DNA of 64,000 nt from Polluticaenibacter yanchengensis (GTDB lineage Bacteria; Bacteroidota; Bacteroidia; Chitinophagales; Chitinophagaceae). Positions 17,494 to 26,014 of the stretch are shown one piece after another. The number at the start of each line of letters is the position of its first letter. Positions within the stretch are counted from its first letter, which is position 1. The translations under genes were made by a program, and so were the position numbers. The stretch lies in the NCBI GenBank assembly GCA_027854065.1, contig JAQGEF010000003.1, forward strand, positions 227,458 to 291,457. Reading direction: 5' to 3'. The notes beneath the pieces are model-generated. The model saw only the letters and a program-made list of their open reading frames with translations. It was not told where the DNA came from and ran no database searches.

Positions 17494-18366
17494 ATGGCAA
17501 ACTTAAGCTTAAAAGGCGTTGGCGTAGCAGTCATTACACCTTTCAATGAAGATCTGACTGTAGATTATCCTGCATTAAAGAATTTATTAGAATACTTTAT
17601 CGATTCCAAAATAGATTATGTCGTTACCTTAGGTACCACCGGTGAATCTGCAACTTTAACTGCCGATGAAAAAATTAAGATCATCAACTTCACTTACGAT
17701 ACCATCAATGGCCGGATCCCGGTAGTTGTAGGCGTAGGTGGCAATAATACCTATAAGGTTATTGAAGATCTCAAGCAATTGCCACTAGACAAAGCCGCTG
17801 CCATTTTAAGCGTTAGTCCATATTACAATAAGCCAACACAGGAAGGTATTTATCAGCATTATGCAGCCATTGCAAAAAGCACAGATAAACCAATTATTCT
17901 TTACAATGTACCAGGCAGGACCAATAGCAATATCCTTCCGGAAACGACTTACCGTTTAGCAGCAGACTTTAAAAATATCATTGCTATAAAAGAAGCCAGC
18001 GGTAACATGGTACAGTGTATGCACCTGGTAAAAAACAAACCGGAAGGTTTTTATTTAATCAGTGGCGATGATCATATCAACCTGCCACTCATCGCCTGTG
18101 GCTTCGATGGTGTTATCAGTGTGGTTGCCAATAGCCATGCGGCAGAGTTTTCCGAGTTGACACATCTTGCCCTGAACAATGAATTCCAAAAAGCAAGAGC
18201 TATCCAGGATAAATTGTTAGTGCCAATGGATTTGTTGTTCGCAGAAAACAATCCCGCCGGTGTAAAAGGATTTCTGGCAGCACAGGGTAAAATTAAAAAT
18301 ATTTTAAGATTGCCACTCGTACCTGCTAGTGAAAAACTTTACCAGGCAATTCAGGAAACCTTATAA
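17494..18366 (+). CDS. dapA: 4-hydroxy-tetrahydrodipicolinate synthase
   Basis: 290 residues of the (beta/alpha)8 class I aldolase type. It condenses pyruvate with aspartate semialdehyde on the route to lysine and diaminopimelate. The Schiff-base lysine is K166 in AIKEASGN, the proton-relay tyrosine is Y137 in LYNVPGR, and the GTTGES loop is at 47-52. lysC, an earlier enzyme of the same route, is at 39145. It follows accA and is followed by repeat D1 and a long stem-loop. Confidence 0.97.
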   Translation: MANLSLKGVGVAVITPFNEDLTVDYPALKNLLEYFIDSKIDYVVTLGTTGESATLTADEKIKIINFTYDTINGRIPVVVGVGGNNTYKVIEDLKQLPLDKAAAILSVSPYYNKPTQEGIYQHYAAIAKSTDKPIILYNVPGRTNSNILPETTYRLAADFKNIIAIKEASGNMVQCMHLVKNKPEGFYLISGDDHINLPLIACGFDGVISVVANSHAAEFSELTHLALNNEFQKARAIQDKLLVPMDLLFAENNPAGVKGFLAAQGKIKNILRLPLVPASEKLYQAIQETL

Positions 18367-18417
18367 AATGATTCATAGCTACAGTTCATTAGTTGTTTAT
18401 TATTGAGCCATCTCTGT

Positions 18418-18454
18418 GCTGCTATTAAGCACCGTTGTGTCACTCCCTTGTACC
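18418..18454 (+). repeat. Dispersed intergenic repeat family D, copy D1
   Basis: GCTGCTATTAAGCACC followed by the family core GTTGTGTCACTCCCTTGTAC. Core shared with 42956 (plus) and 59146-59181 (minus); the 59146 copy also shares the CTATTAAGCA block upstream of the core. Confidence 0.75.
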
Positions 18455-18496
18455 ATATAAGCTGTATTGAACTATTAATTATAAATTAATTTATTT

Positions 18497-18527
18497 TATA
18501 GAGACGTTGATAAACAACGTCTCTATA
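18497..18527. terminator. Stem-loop after dapA
   Basis: A perfect 13-bp stem, TATAGAGACGTTG and its complement, around loop ATAAA. There is no strong T run, so termination is likely but not certain. Confidence 0.6.
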
Positions 18528-18564
18528 TCTTTATAATATTATTTGCAAATCTTTAAATCATATT

Positions 18565-19482
18565 ATGGCATTAGTTAATAAAGAAAATTGTATCCATTAT
18601 AGTCAATGTCCCGTTTGCGGCAGCGCCAGTTTAGCCGAAGTTTTACAATGCAAAGATTATACTGTGTCACATGAACAATTTTCAATAATTGAATGCCGGG
18701 ATTGTTCATTGCGATTTACACAGGATGTGCCTCAACAGGCATATATCGGTGTATATTATCAATCAGAGAATTATATATCCCACTCAGATACAGATAAAGG
18801 GCTTATCAGCAAACTATATAAAGCAGTAAGAAAAATTACACTCAAAACCAAACTCCACATTGTAGAATCAAATGTTTGCTCAAAAAGTACAAAAGCCATA
18901 TTAGACATTGGTAGCGGTACCGGTGCCTTTTTAAATACCATGAAAGCAGAAGGATGGTCAGTTGTAGGCCTGGAGCCGGATGCCGGCGCAAGAGCAAATG
19001 CCATAAAGCTCTATAACATCACAGCAGAAACGCCAGATAGGCTTTTTCAATTACCGGAAAATACATTTGAGGCCATTACCATGTGGCATGTATTAGAACA
19101 TGTAGAACAATTACAGGAATATATAGCCCGTTGTTATCAGTTATTAACAACAGACGGCACATTATTTATCGCAGTACCGAACTATACTTCAAGCGATGCA
19201 AAAAAATACGGACCTTATTGGGCCGCTTATGACGTGCCAAGACATCTCTATCATTTTTCACCGGCTTCAGTAAAAAAACTGGTTGGTCAACATGGTTTCC
19301 AGGTGAAAAAGATATTGCCAATGTGGTTTGATCCCTTTTATATTTCAATGCTCAGCGAACAGTATAAAACAGGTTCAAATAAATTGTTCTCCGCGTTTTT
19401 CGCCGGTTTGAAATCAACTATCTCCGCAATCGGTAACAAAGAAAAAGCCAGTTCAATCATTTATGTGATTAAGAAGAAATAG
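18565..19482 (+). CDS. Class I SAM-dependent methyltransferase with N-terminal zinc-binding cysteines
   Basis: 305 residues. The N-terminus carries two CxxC pairs (CPVCG at C15/C18, and CRDC at C44/C47), probably a zinc ribbon. A Rossmann methyltransferase follows, with SAM-binding motif ILDIGSGTGAFL (about 112-123) and the later MWHVLEHVEQL. Proteins of this layout are common in Bacteroidota and often modify lipids, glycans or small molecules; the substrate is not evident here. It is transcribed alone, convergent with the aminotransferase gene. The specific methyl acceptor is unknown. Confidence 0.85.
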   Translation: MALVNKENCIHYSQCPVCGSASLAEVLQCKDYTVSHEQFSIIECRDCSLRFTQDVPQQAYIGVYYQSENYISHSDTDKGLISKLYKAVRKITLKTKLHIVESNVCSKSTKAILDIGSGTGAFLNTMKAEGWSVVGLEPDAGARANAIKLYNITAETPDRLFQLPENTFEAITMWHVLEHVEQLQEYIARCYQLLTTDGTLFIAVPNYTSSDAKKYGPYWAAYDVPRHLYHFSPASVKKLVGQHGFQVKKILPMWFDPFYISMLSEQYKTGSNKLFSAFFAGLKSTISAIGNKEKASSIIYVIKKK

Positions 19483-19666
19483 TTAAAGCAATTTGTGTAG
19501 TGGTTTGGGTTACGCAGTCCAGTATTGATAAATATTCCAACCTCACATCATTTAACAACTACGGACAGAACCATACTACTGCTACTCTTTTCCTTCCTTG
19601 CAGCAGAGGTGGGTATTCCAAATCAATTTACCCAAATATTTTAGAGAAAATAGCTGGTCTCGCCAA

Positions 19667-20914
19667 CTATTTCCCCGTAATTTGGTGAACGATTCCTCCC
19701 GCTGTATCAGTAATAATCCGGCACAGGTAATCGATATCATCATCAGAAATGGTTAATGGAGGAGCTACCCGCATGCTGTTACCACAAAATAAAAACCAGT
19801 CAGTGATCAGGCCGGCCTTTACACATGCATGGATAATCGTTTGAGCAATTTCATCATTTTCAAATTCTACCGCCATTAATAACCCCGCATTTCTTATAGC
19901 CTTAATAGCGTGGCTGGTTAATAGTTTCAGTTTAATTTTCTCAGCTTTTTCTTTCACGTGCCACTTCTCAATACCGGCAGATATATTATTGTCTGAAGAG
20001 TTCAGGCTGTCAATACCGTTCACCAATAGCTGAAAGCTCGCCAAACCGGCCGCACAACTGACAGGGTGGCCCGCAAAAGTACTGATATGACCCAATACCG
20101 GGTTGTAAGTCAATTGATTCATCAGGTGATAATCCGCAATAAAAGCACCCAATGGTAAGCCACCGCCCAAAGCCTTGCCCAACATCAAAATATCCGGGAC
20201 AATATCATATGCCTCAAAAGCCCATAACGGACCGGTACGGCCAAAACCAACCTGAATTTCATCCAGGATCAATAAAGTCCCTGTCTCCGTACATTTTTGC
20301 CTCAAAGCCTTTATCCATGCCTCGTCAGGCAATCTTACACCAGCTTCAGCTTGTACCGTTTCCAATATAATACAGGCCGTTTCATCGTTTATAGCATTTA
20401 ATGCTTCATCAGAATTAAAAGGCACATGAGTAATGCCCGGCAATAATGGCCGGAAGGCTTGTTTAAAATACTCGCCACCCATGATACTCAGAGCACCCTG
20501 TGAACTCCCGTGATAACTATTATTACAGGAGATGATCCGGGTTCTGCCGGTAACCCGTTTAGCCAATTTCATAGCGCCTTCAGTAGCTTCCGTTCCACTA
20601 TTAGTAAAATACACACAATTCAGGCTTTTCGGCAGGTATTGCGTAAGCATTTTAGCATACTGTACCTGTGGGGTTTCTATAAGTTCACCATATACCATCA
20701 GGTGCATATAACTATCAACCTGCTTTTTAATAGCGTCAATAACCACAGGTTGGCCATGTCCAAGATTCATTACACTGAATCCGCTAATTAAGTCAAGGTA
20801 TTTTCTGTTATCAGGCCCCCACATATAACAACCCCTGGCTTCCGTTATTTCCAATCCGATCGGAGCAGGCGAAGTCTGTGCAACGTGTTGTAAAAAAAGT
20901 TGTCTGCTATTCAT
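19667..20914 (-). CDS. Class III (ornithine/GABA-type) PLP aminotransferase
   Basis: 415 residues of fold type I, class III. Landmarks: FTNSGTEATEGAMKLAK (phosphate binding), SYHGSSQGALS, LLILDEIQVGFGRTG with the PLP-binding aspartate (D218), and the PLP lysine K247 in LGKALGGGLPLGAF. Members act on acetylornithine, ornithine, GABA or similar omega-amino substrates. No arginine genes are adjacent, so argD is not assigned. The next gene upstream on the same strand, 33 bp away, is a LuxE-like acyl-protein synthetase, and the two are probably cotranscribed. The substrate remains open. Confidence 0.85.
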   Translation of the reverse strand: MNSRQLFLQHVAQTSPAPIGLEITEARGCYMWGPDNRKYLDLISGFSVMNLGHGQPVVIDAIKKQVDSYMHLMVYGELIETPQVQYAKMLTQYLPKSLNCVYFTNSGTEATEGAMKLAKRVTGRTRIISCNNSYHGSSQGALSIMGGEYFKQAFRPLLPGITHVPFNSDEALNAINDETACIILETVQAEAGVRLPDEAWIKALRQKCTETGTLLILDEIQVGFGRTGPLWAFEAYDIVPDILMLGKALGGGLPLGAFIADYHLMNQLTYNPVLGHISTFAGHPVSCAAGLASFQLLVNGIDSLNSSDNNISAGIEKWHVKEKAEKIKLKLLTSHAIKAIRNAGLLMAVEFENDEIAQTIIHACVKAGLITDWFLFCGNSMRVAPPLTISDDDIDYLCRIITDTAGGIVHQITGK

Positions 20915-20947
20915 ATCCTCAATTCTCTTATCTAATAAAAATGTTTA

Positions 20948-21931
20948 TTATACAGTCAGCAAGCTGCATCCCCTGATATCACTGTTATCCAATCGCCCCA
21001 GTATTTCAAAATCACCATTCAGGTGAATGGTTGCCAGGTCCTGGGTTTCTATAAAGCTGCAACTGTAAATATTACTTAAGTCCGCAATGCACAAAACACC
21101 CGTTCCTTGTTCCTTTATATCAAACGGGTCATCATAAGATCTTATAAAAACTTTCATCCAGGGCGAACAAGTGTAGATACCCTTTCCTTTAGAATATGCC
21201 TGGCCAAGCAACTCTGTCATACCATATTCAGAGTGGATATCCTCAGTACCAAATGCAGCCGTCAGTTCTTCATGCACTTCAGTACGTGTCATCTCCTTTC
21301 TCCTGCCTTTCATACCACCCGTTTCCATAACAATTGTATGTTTCAAAGGCTTTTTAAACCCGGATGCAAAATCAAGCAAGGCAAATGTCACACCCAAAAG
21401 AATCGTCTTTTTACCTAGACTTTCCCTTTTATGAATAATGCTGATCATTTCATCCGTCGCTTTCAAATAAAACCCACTATCAGCATCTCCACTCAATGCA
21501 ATTAATTTTTCAGCCATGTAGATAAGAGATGAGCCGGAGCGTTCTAAATAACTGGGCAGTAAACAAACAAAAGCATACGCTCTTATATCCCCATAAAAAT
21601 GTTCGAATCCTTTAATAAATGATTGCTCATATATATTGACATCATGCACGTAATGTTTACTCACACCGGTACCCGTAGTACTGCTACTGGTAAAAACAAT
21701 ATCGGTATTCGAATCATAAGATTTTACTTCATGCGTTTTAAATAAAGAAATCGGTAAAAAAGGAATATCTTTCAAAGAGGTAACAGCATTCATCCTGTTG
21801 GACATTTTAGCAAAATCCCTGTAAACATTATTATTTTGTTGCTGAAATCCGTAAACCTCCAATGCCAGGTTTTTAAAATTACTTTCCGATTCGTTAAAAA
21901 TAGCTCCAATTAAATTTTGCATGTTGTACAT
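20948..21931 (-). CDS. LuxE-like acyl-protein synthetase / acyltransferase
   Basis: 327 residues of the LuxE family (adenylating acyl-protein synthetase, ANL-like). The AMP-binding signature is visible as VFTSSSTTGTGVSKHYVHD (about 80-98), with ETGGMKGRRKEMTR and HSEYGMTELLGQAY further on. In luminous bacteria LuxE activates fatty acids for the reductase LuxC, but no luxC or luciferase genes are near. Bacteroidota often carry a lone copy with unknown acyl substrate. A second ATG (21922) would drop three residues. It lies 33 bp upstream of the class III aminotransferase, suggesting a shared pathway (inference). Confidence 0.8.
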   Translation of the reverse strand: MYNMQNLIGAIFNESESNFKNLALEVYGFQQQNNNVYRDFAKMSNRMNAVTSLKDIPFLPISLFKTHEVKSYDSNTDIVFTSSSTTGTGVSKHYVHDVNIYEQSFIKGFEHFYGDIRAYAFVCLLPSYLERSGSSLIYMAEKLIALSGDADSGFYLKATDEMISIIHKRESLGKKTILLGVTFALLDFASGFKKPLKHTIVMETGGMKGRRKEMTRTEVHEELTAAFGTEDIHSEYGMTELLGQAYSKGKGIYTCSPWMKVFIRSYDDPFDIKEQGTGVLCIADLSNIYSCSFIETQDLATIHLNGDFEILGRLDNSDIRGCSLLTV

Positions 21932-21957
21932 TAAAAACTTATTACTTATTTTTGGTA

Positions 21958-22434
21958 ATGCTTAAAATAAAACACTCCATATTAGCTTTTTGCAGCCTGG
22001 CTTTAGGCCTTGTACTATTAAATTCCTGCAGCAAAGATAGTTATACTACCAAACCACAGCTAAAATTAAAAAGTGTCAACAGTTATTTACTGCATCAGAG
22101 AGATAATTTAAACGTTTCTTTAGAAGTCACCGATAAAGAAGGAGATATCCAGGGCGAAATGTTCATTGCCCGTTCCGTAAAAGGATACCCTCAGTACGAT
22201 CAGACCTTTACGCCATTTCCTATTTCAGCAGATATTCCCTCATCATCTAATTTTAAAGCAGAAGTAAATATTTGTTTTACCATCAATAGTGTAGAAGGAA
22301 ACTGTCCTTACTATGCAGGACCGGTAACACCGGTAGGAAGTGATACCACTACGTTTTCATTCTGGATAAAAGATAAAGCAGGAAACATCAGCGACACGTT
22401 GGTGCTGGAACAACCAATTATTATAGAGCGATAA
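21958..22434 (+). CDS. Hypothetical lipoprotein, about 158 aa
   Basis: Starts at the ATG at 21958; the TTG two codons earlier is less likely. Signal peptide LAFCSLALGLVLLNSC with a lipobox cysteine, then an all-beta-looking domain with LEVTDKEGDIQGEMFIAR and FWIKDKAGNISDTLVLEQP, the pattern of a cadherin/Ig-like periplasmic or surface domain. It is probably exported and lipid-anchored. It starts only about 26 bp from the divergent LuxE-like gene and ends 24 bp before the M42 peptidase gene, with which it may be cotranscribed. Function unknown. Confidence 0.75.
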   Translation: MLKIKHSILAFCSLALGLVLLNSCSKDSYTTKPQLKLKSVNSYLLHQRDNLNVSLEVTDKEGDIQGEMFIARSVKGYPQYDQTFTPFPISADIPSSSNFKAEVNICFTINSVEGNCPYYAGPVTPVGSDTTTFSFWIKDKAGNISDTLVLEQPIIIER

Positions 22435-22458
22435 TTCAAAATTTAAGATATTCAAATC

Positions 22459-23580
22459 ATGGGCAAAAAAGACGACAAAGAAAAAACAAAAAAGAAACAA
22501 AAGCACGTAACAACCAGTAATTACGAATTTTTAGAAGAATACATCAATACACCAAGCCCGGTAGGATTTGAATACACAGGGCAAAAAGTTTGGATAAATT
22601 ATATAAAACCATTTGTGGATGTTGTAGAGACGGACGCTTATGGTAGTGCAATCGCCATTATCAACAAAGAACATCCTTTCAAAGTAGTCATAGAAGCACA
22701 CGTTGATGAGATCAGTTGGTTTGTAAATTATATTACAGATAAAGGCCTGATCCATGTAAAGCGCAATGGCGGTGTCGATCACCAGATAGCCCCTTCATTA
22801 CGGGTAAACATTCACGGGAAAAAAGGCATTGTTAAAGGCGTTTTTGGTTGGCCGGCTATTCACACACGCTTAGGCGGAGAGAAAGAGCAAAACCCAAAAG
22901 TAGAAACAGTTTGGGTAGATTGCGGCGCCCGCAGCAAAAGCGAAGTAGAAGACTTAGGCATTCATGTGGGCAGTGTTATTACCTACCAGGATGGCTATGA
23001 CGAATTAGTAAACGGCAATATCATTGCCCGCGCTTTCGACAATCGCGTAGGCGGGTATATGATCGCACAGGTGGCAAGATTATTAAAAGAAAACAAAGTA
23101 AAGCTGCCATTCGGGCTATATGTGGTGAATGCAGTACAAGAGGAGATTGGATTACGTGGTGCAGAGATGGTAGCCCGCCGTATAAAACCGGATGTAGCCA
23201 TCATTACCGATGTTACACACGATACCCAGACACCAATGATAAATAAAGCCATTGACGGAGATATCAGTTGTGGTAAAGGGCCAAGCCTTGCATACGCACC
23301 CGCTATTCAAAATAAACTATTGGCATTTGTTGAGAACATTGCCAAAGTAAACGACATTGAAGTACAATGGCGTGCTTTAAGCAGAAGTACCGGTACAGAT
23401 ACGGATAGTTTTGCTTATGCCAACGACGGTTGCCCGTCAGTGTTAATCAGTTTACCATTACGTTATATGCATACGACGGTCGAAATGATCAATAAGTCGG
23501 ATATAGAAGCCACCATTCAGTTAATGTATGAAACATTAAAAGCGTTAACGCCAGAAACAAGTTTCAGTTATTTCGATTAA
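22459..23580 (+). CDS. M42 family metallo-aminopeptidase
   Basis: 373 residues of the M42 (glutamyl aminopeptidase/FrvX, TET-like) family, which trims peptides with two metal ions and often forms a dodecamer in the cytoplasm. Metal-ligand motifs: EAHVDEIS (H81, D83), RAFDNRVGGYM, VQEEIGLRGA (catalytic Glu and ligand), ITDVTHDT and the C-terminal RYMHTTVEM. An extra Lys-rich head of about 18 residues (MGKKDDKEKTKKKQKH) precedes the family core. It follows the lipoprotein gene by 24 bp and ends in a strong terminator. Confidence 0.9.
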   Translation: MGKKDDKEKTKKKQKHVTTSNYEFLEEYINTPSPVGFEYTGQKVWINYIKPFVDVVETDAYGSAIAIINKEHPFKVVIEAHVDEISWFVNYITDKGLIHVKRNGGVDHQIAPSLRVNIHGKKGIVKGVFGWPAIHTRLGGEKEQNPKVETVWVDCGARSKSEVEDLGIHVGSVITYQDGYDELVNGNIIARAFDNRVGGYMIAQVARLLKENKVKLPFGLYVVNAVQEEIGLRGAEMVARRIKPDVAIITDVTHDTQTPMINKAIDGDISCGKGPSLAYAPAIQNKLLAFVENIAKVNDIEVQWRALSRSTGTDTDSFAYANDGCPSVLISLPLRYMHTTVEMINKSDIEATIQLMYETLKALTPETSFSYFD

Positions 23581-23602
23581 TTTTCAGGATAAATGATATA
23601 AC

Positions 23603-23643
23603 AAAAAACGACAGGCATTCTTAGTAATGCTTGTCGCTTTTTT
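23603..23643 (+). terminator. Terminator of the M42 peptidase gene
   Basis: CGACAGGCATT (23609-23619), loop CTTAGT, AATGCTTGTCG (23626-23636), then CTTTTTT. One G-U pair in the stem. Confidence 0.9.
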
Positions 23644-23828
23644 ATTTGGGCGCATTCCGTAGCCGGCGTTTCTATCCAGGTATCTCCCCGGTAATGATAT
23701 CAATTAAAATTCAGGCTACGGAACCGGGCTATCCGCAGTACGCCTCGGCGGCAAAATCAAATGCTTAGCTCTGCAATTCAATATCTCTTATGCCGCCTTC
23801 GGGGTACTTTGCTACTATCCCATTGCGC
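23641..23828 (-). repeat. Dispersed intergenic repeat family B, copy B1
   Basis: Read on the minus strand: GCGCAATGGGATAGTAGCA, AGTACCCCGAAGGCGGCATA, a variable loop, TGCCGCCGAGGCGTACTGCG, GATAGCCCGG, and a terminal GCGCCCAAATAAAAA. The two GGCGGCA/TGCCGCC arms form a long imperfect hairpin. It fills most of the 305-bp gap between the M42 gene and the azurin gene; nothing else is seen there. Confidence 0.75.
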
Positions 23829-23885
23829 AAACAGCCGGAAGCAGGCTTAGCCAGGGCATTCAGTAAAAATGATCCCTGTTTCGCT

Positions 23886-24386
23886 TTATTCCACAATAAA
23901 CTTTCCCTTCATCATGCCCGAATGGCCGGGAAAAGAACATAAAAAATCATATTCGCCCTTTGGTGGTGCCGGAAATTCAATAGAATCTGACTCACCACCA
24001 CCAATTGTTTTCGTATAAGCAATCACAGATGCAGCCATATCTTTCGGTATATAATCATTGTCTTTAGCACTCATGGCGGCCATTGAAAATTCACTGAAAG
24101 ATGTGCCTTGCGCTAACAATACAAAATTGTGCCCCATCGCCATTAAGGGTGCCTTACCGGTGTGATTCAATGTTAATTTTACAACTTGTCCTTCTTTCAC
24201 TCTAATCTCTTTAAGATCAAATGTCATATTATCATCACCATTTAACACCACCACTGCCAGGTTAGGGTCTGTGTCAGTGGTTGTTTCTTTAGCTTTGAAT
24301 TTTTCAATGCCGGTTTCATTGTTGGAGTTATTGCAACCCGCAAGAATCAATAATACAGGTACAAAAAATGCGAACAGTTTTTTCAT
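23886..24386 (-). CDS. Azurin-like blue copper lipoprotein
   Basis: 166 residues from the ATG at 24386. It begins MKKLFAFFVPVLLILAGC, a lipoprotein signal with lipobox cysteine C18. The copper site of azurin is visible: His in AMGHNFVL, and Cys, His and Met in FLCSFPGHSGMMKG. Azurins shuttle electrons between periplasmic redox partners such as cytochromes and cytochrome peroxidase. The frame could start at 24440, but that would put 18 residues before the signal and overlap the promoter box at 24409-24416. It stands alone, with repeat B1 downstream and the DUF1800 gene divergent. Confidence 0.92.
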   Translation of the reverse strand: MKKLFAFFVPVLLILAGCNNSNNETGIEKFKAKETTTDTDPNLAVVVLNGDDNMTFDLKEIRVKEGQVVKLTLNHTGKAPLMAMGHNFVLLAQGTSFSEFSMAAMSAKDNDYIPKDMAASVIAYTKTIGGGESDSIEFPAPPKGEYDFLCSFPGHSGMMKGKFIVE

Positions 24387-24408
24387 ATCAGATGTTAATT
24401 TGTTTATG

Positions 24409-24416
24409 CAAATATA
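24409..24416 (-). promoter_or_regulatory. Promoter -7 box of the azurin gene
   Basis: TATATTTG on the minus strand matches TAnnTTTG, 22 bp upstream of the ATG at 24386. This supports that start. A clear -33 TTTG is not seen. Confidence 0.5.
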
Positions 24417-24628
24417 GCGTATAAATAAAATAAAGGACATTTGTATCTTTTATTTTATTTTGACTGTGTATCATTATAACATCAATTTTTTCTTAATTTA
24501 AGATTACAAAAATTTTAATAAAACATCAAGCATAGTATTTGTAACAGAATCGATGATATTTTAGTGTTTAACAAGGTAGATGTTTTAACTTTTCCTTAAT
24601 CAGCAAGTCAGATTAAAAAGGTTGTATC

Positions 24629-26011
24629 ATGGAGAAATTTCATCAATATTCTATAAGGCTCGGTTTTAGTACACAAGAAGCTGATAAGATAAAATCGGTC
24701 GGGTTAAAAAAGTTCATCACTCATCAGTTAAATGCAAAAAATGATTTAGCGGAACCCATGTTTATTTCCGACTCGCCAAAAACAAGCCAGGCGTTAAAAG
24801 AATTGAGAGAGAAATTGGAAGCGGATGATAAGCCGGACCATAATATCAACCAATATTTAAATGAAAAGCACCTGTTTTGGAAAGCCTTCTTAGTTGAAAG
24901 ATTTTATACAACAGAGAACCCCTTAAGAGAAAAGATAAACTTGTTTTTTCAAAATCATTTTGTCGTAACCTGTCAGTCTGTGCGGTTTCCTTACTGGATT
25001 TTTTTGCACTATAAAACCATTAATGATTATTCCATTGGCAATTATAAAACATTAGTAAAAGAAATGCTTTTCTCAAATGCCATTTTAAAATACCTGGATA
25101 ATCAGCAGAATAAAAAAGGTAGTATCAATGAAAATTTAGGCAGGGAACTACTGGAACTATTTACCCTGGGTGAAGGCAATTACACTGAAGCGGATATAAA
25201 AAATGCGGCACTGGCCCTGGCTGGCCTGGGTTATGGCGATGAAAAAGGAAAATACAGGAAAGCTGCTACAGATAACTCGGTAAAAACATTCTTAGGAAAA
25301 TCAGGTGATTTTGATGCGTTAGATATTGTTGATATCATATTTGAACAAAAAAGTACAGCAGAATATTTAAGTGAAAAGGTATTAAGATGGTTCTTTTATG
25401 ATACTCCCAAAAAAGAACTGGTAACTGAATATGCCAATATATTGCGGCAGTCCAATTACGAGTTAGCTCCGTTTTTCCAGACATTATTGGAAAAAGAGTG
25501 CTTGAAAAACGATACCGGCACCCAAATAAAAAATCCTCTACAATGGGGGATACAGGTATTTAAAGATTTGAACCTGCAACCTAATTATCAGTTTTTGGTA
25601 ATGTTTCTCAAAAGCCAGAGCATGGATTTATATGATCAGCCAAATGTAAAAGGCTGGAAGGGCGGGCAGGACTGGATGACATCACAAATATTTACCAGTA
25701 GAAATCAGCTGATAGATTTTTTAATAGATGGTAATCCACAGATGGAAAAACAGTTTAAGCGAAGGGTGGAGAAAATAGATGGTTCTACAATCAATTTTAA
25801 AGCGGACTTAATGGTGAAAAATAAAAAGAGTGCTTATACCATTATTAATGAGCTGGCAAGTAGAACTGTATATGAAACCAACAAACAAATGGACGCAGAT
25901 CTGGATGAAGTACTAAAATATGATTTCGACCCGCAAAGTGAAAATGCGCCTCAAAGTATTTTAAACGTGTATCAATATTTGGCTAAAAGCCCCGAATTTC
26001 AAATTATATAA
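24629..26011 (+). CDS. DUF1800 domain-containing protein
   Basis: 460 residues. Landmarks of the family: NEKHLFWKAFLVERFYTTEN, REKINLFFQNHFVVTC, NLGRELLELFTLGEGNYTE and, near the end, YDQPNVKGWKGGQDWMTS. No signal peptide is obvious. DUF1800 proteins are nearly always encoded next to a DUF1501 protein, as here (3-bp gap), and the pair is thought to act together on an unknown exported product. The start ATG at 24629 has a purine-rich upstream region. Confidence 0.9.
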   Translation: MEKFHQYSIRLGFSTQEADKIKSVGLKKFITHQLNAKNDLAEPMFISDSPKTSQALKELREKLEADDKPDHNINQYLNEKHLFWKAFLVERFYTTENPLREKINLFFQNHFVVTCQSVRFPYWIFLHYKTINDYSIGNYKTLVKEMLFSNAILKYLDNQQNKKGSINENLGRELLELFTLGEGNYTEADIKNAALALAGLGYGDEKGKYRKAATDNSVKTFLGKSGDFDALDIVDIIFEQKSTAEYLSEKVLRWFFYDTPKKELVTEYANILRQSNYELAPFFQTLLEKECLKNDTGTQIKNPLQWGIQVFKDLNLQPNYQFLVMFLKSQSMDLYDQPNVKGWKGGQDWMTSQIFTSRNQLIDFLIDGNPQMEKQFKRRVEKIDGSTINFKADLMVKNKKSAYTIINELASRTVYETNKQMDADLDEVLKYDFDPQSENAPQSILNVYQYLAKSPEFQII

Positions 26012-26014
26012 GTT

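Noticed and set aside
19500-19688. 62-codon ORF after the methyltransferase gene
   Set aside because: Overlaps the aminotransferase 3' end, with no protein-like pattern.
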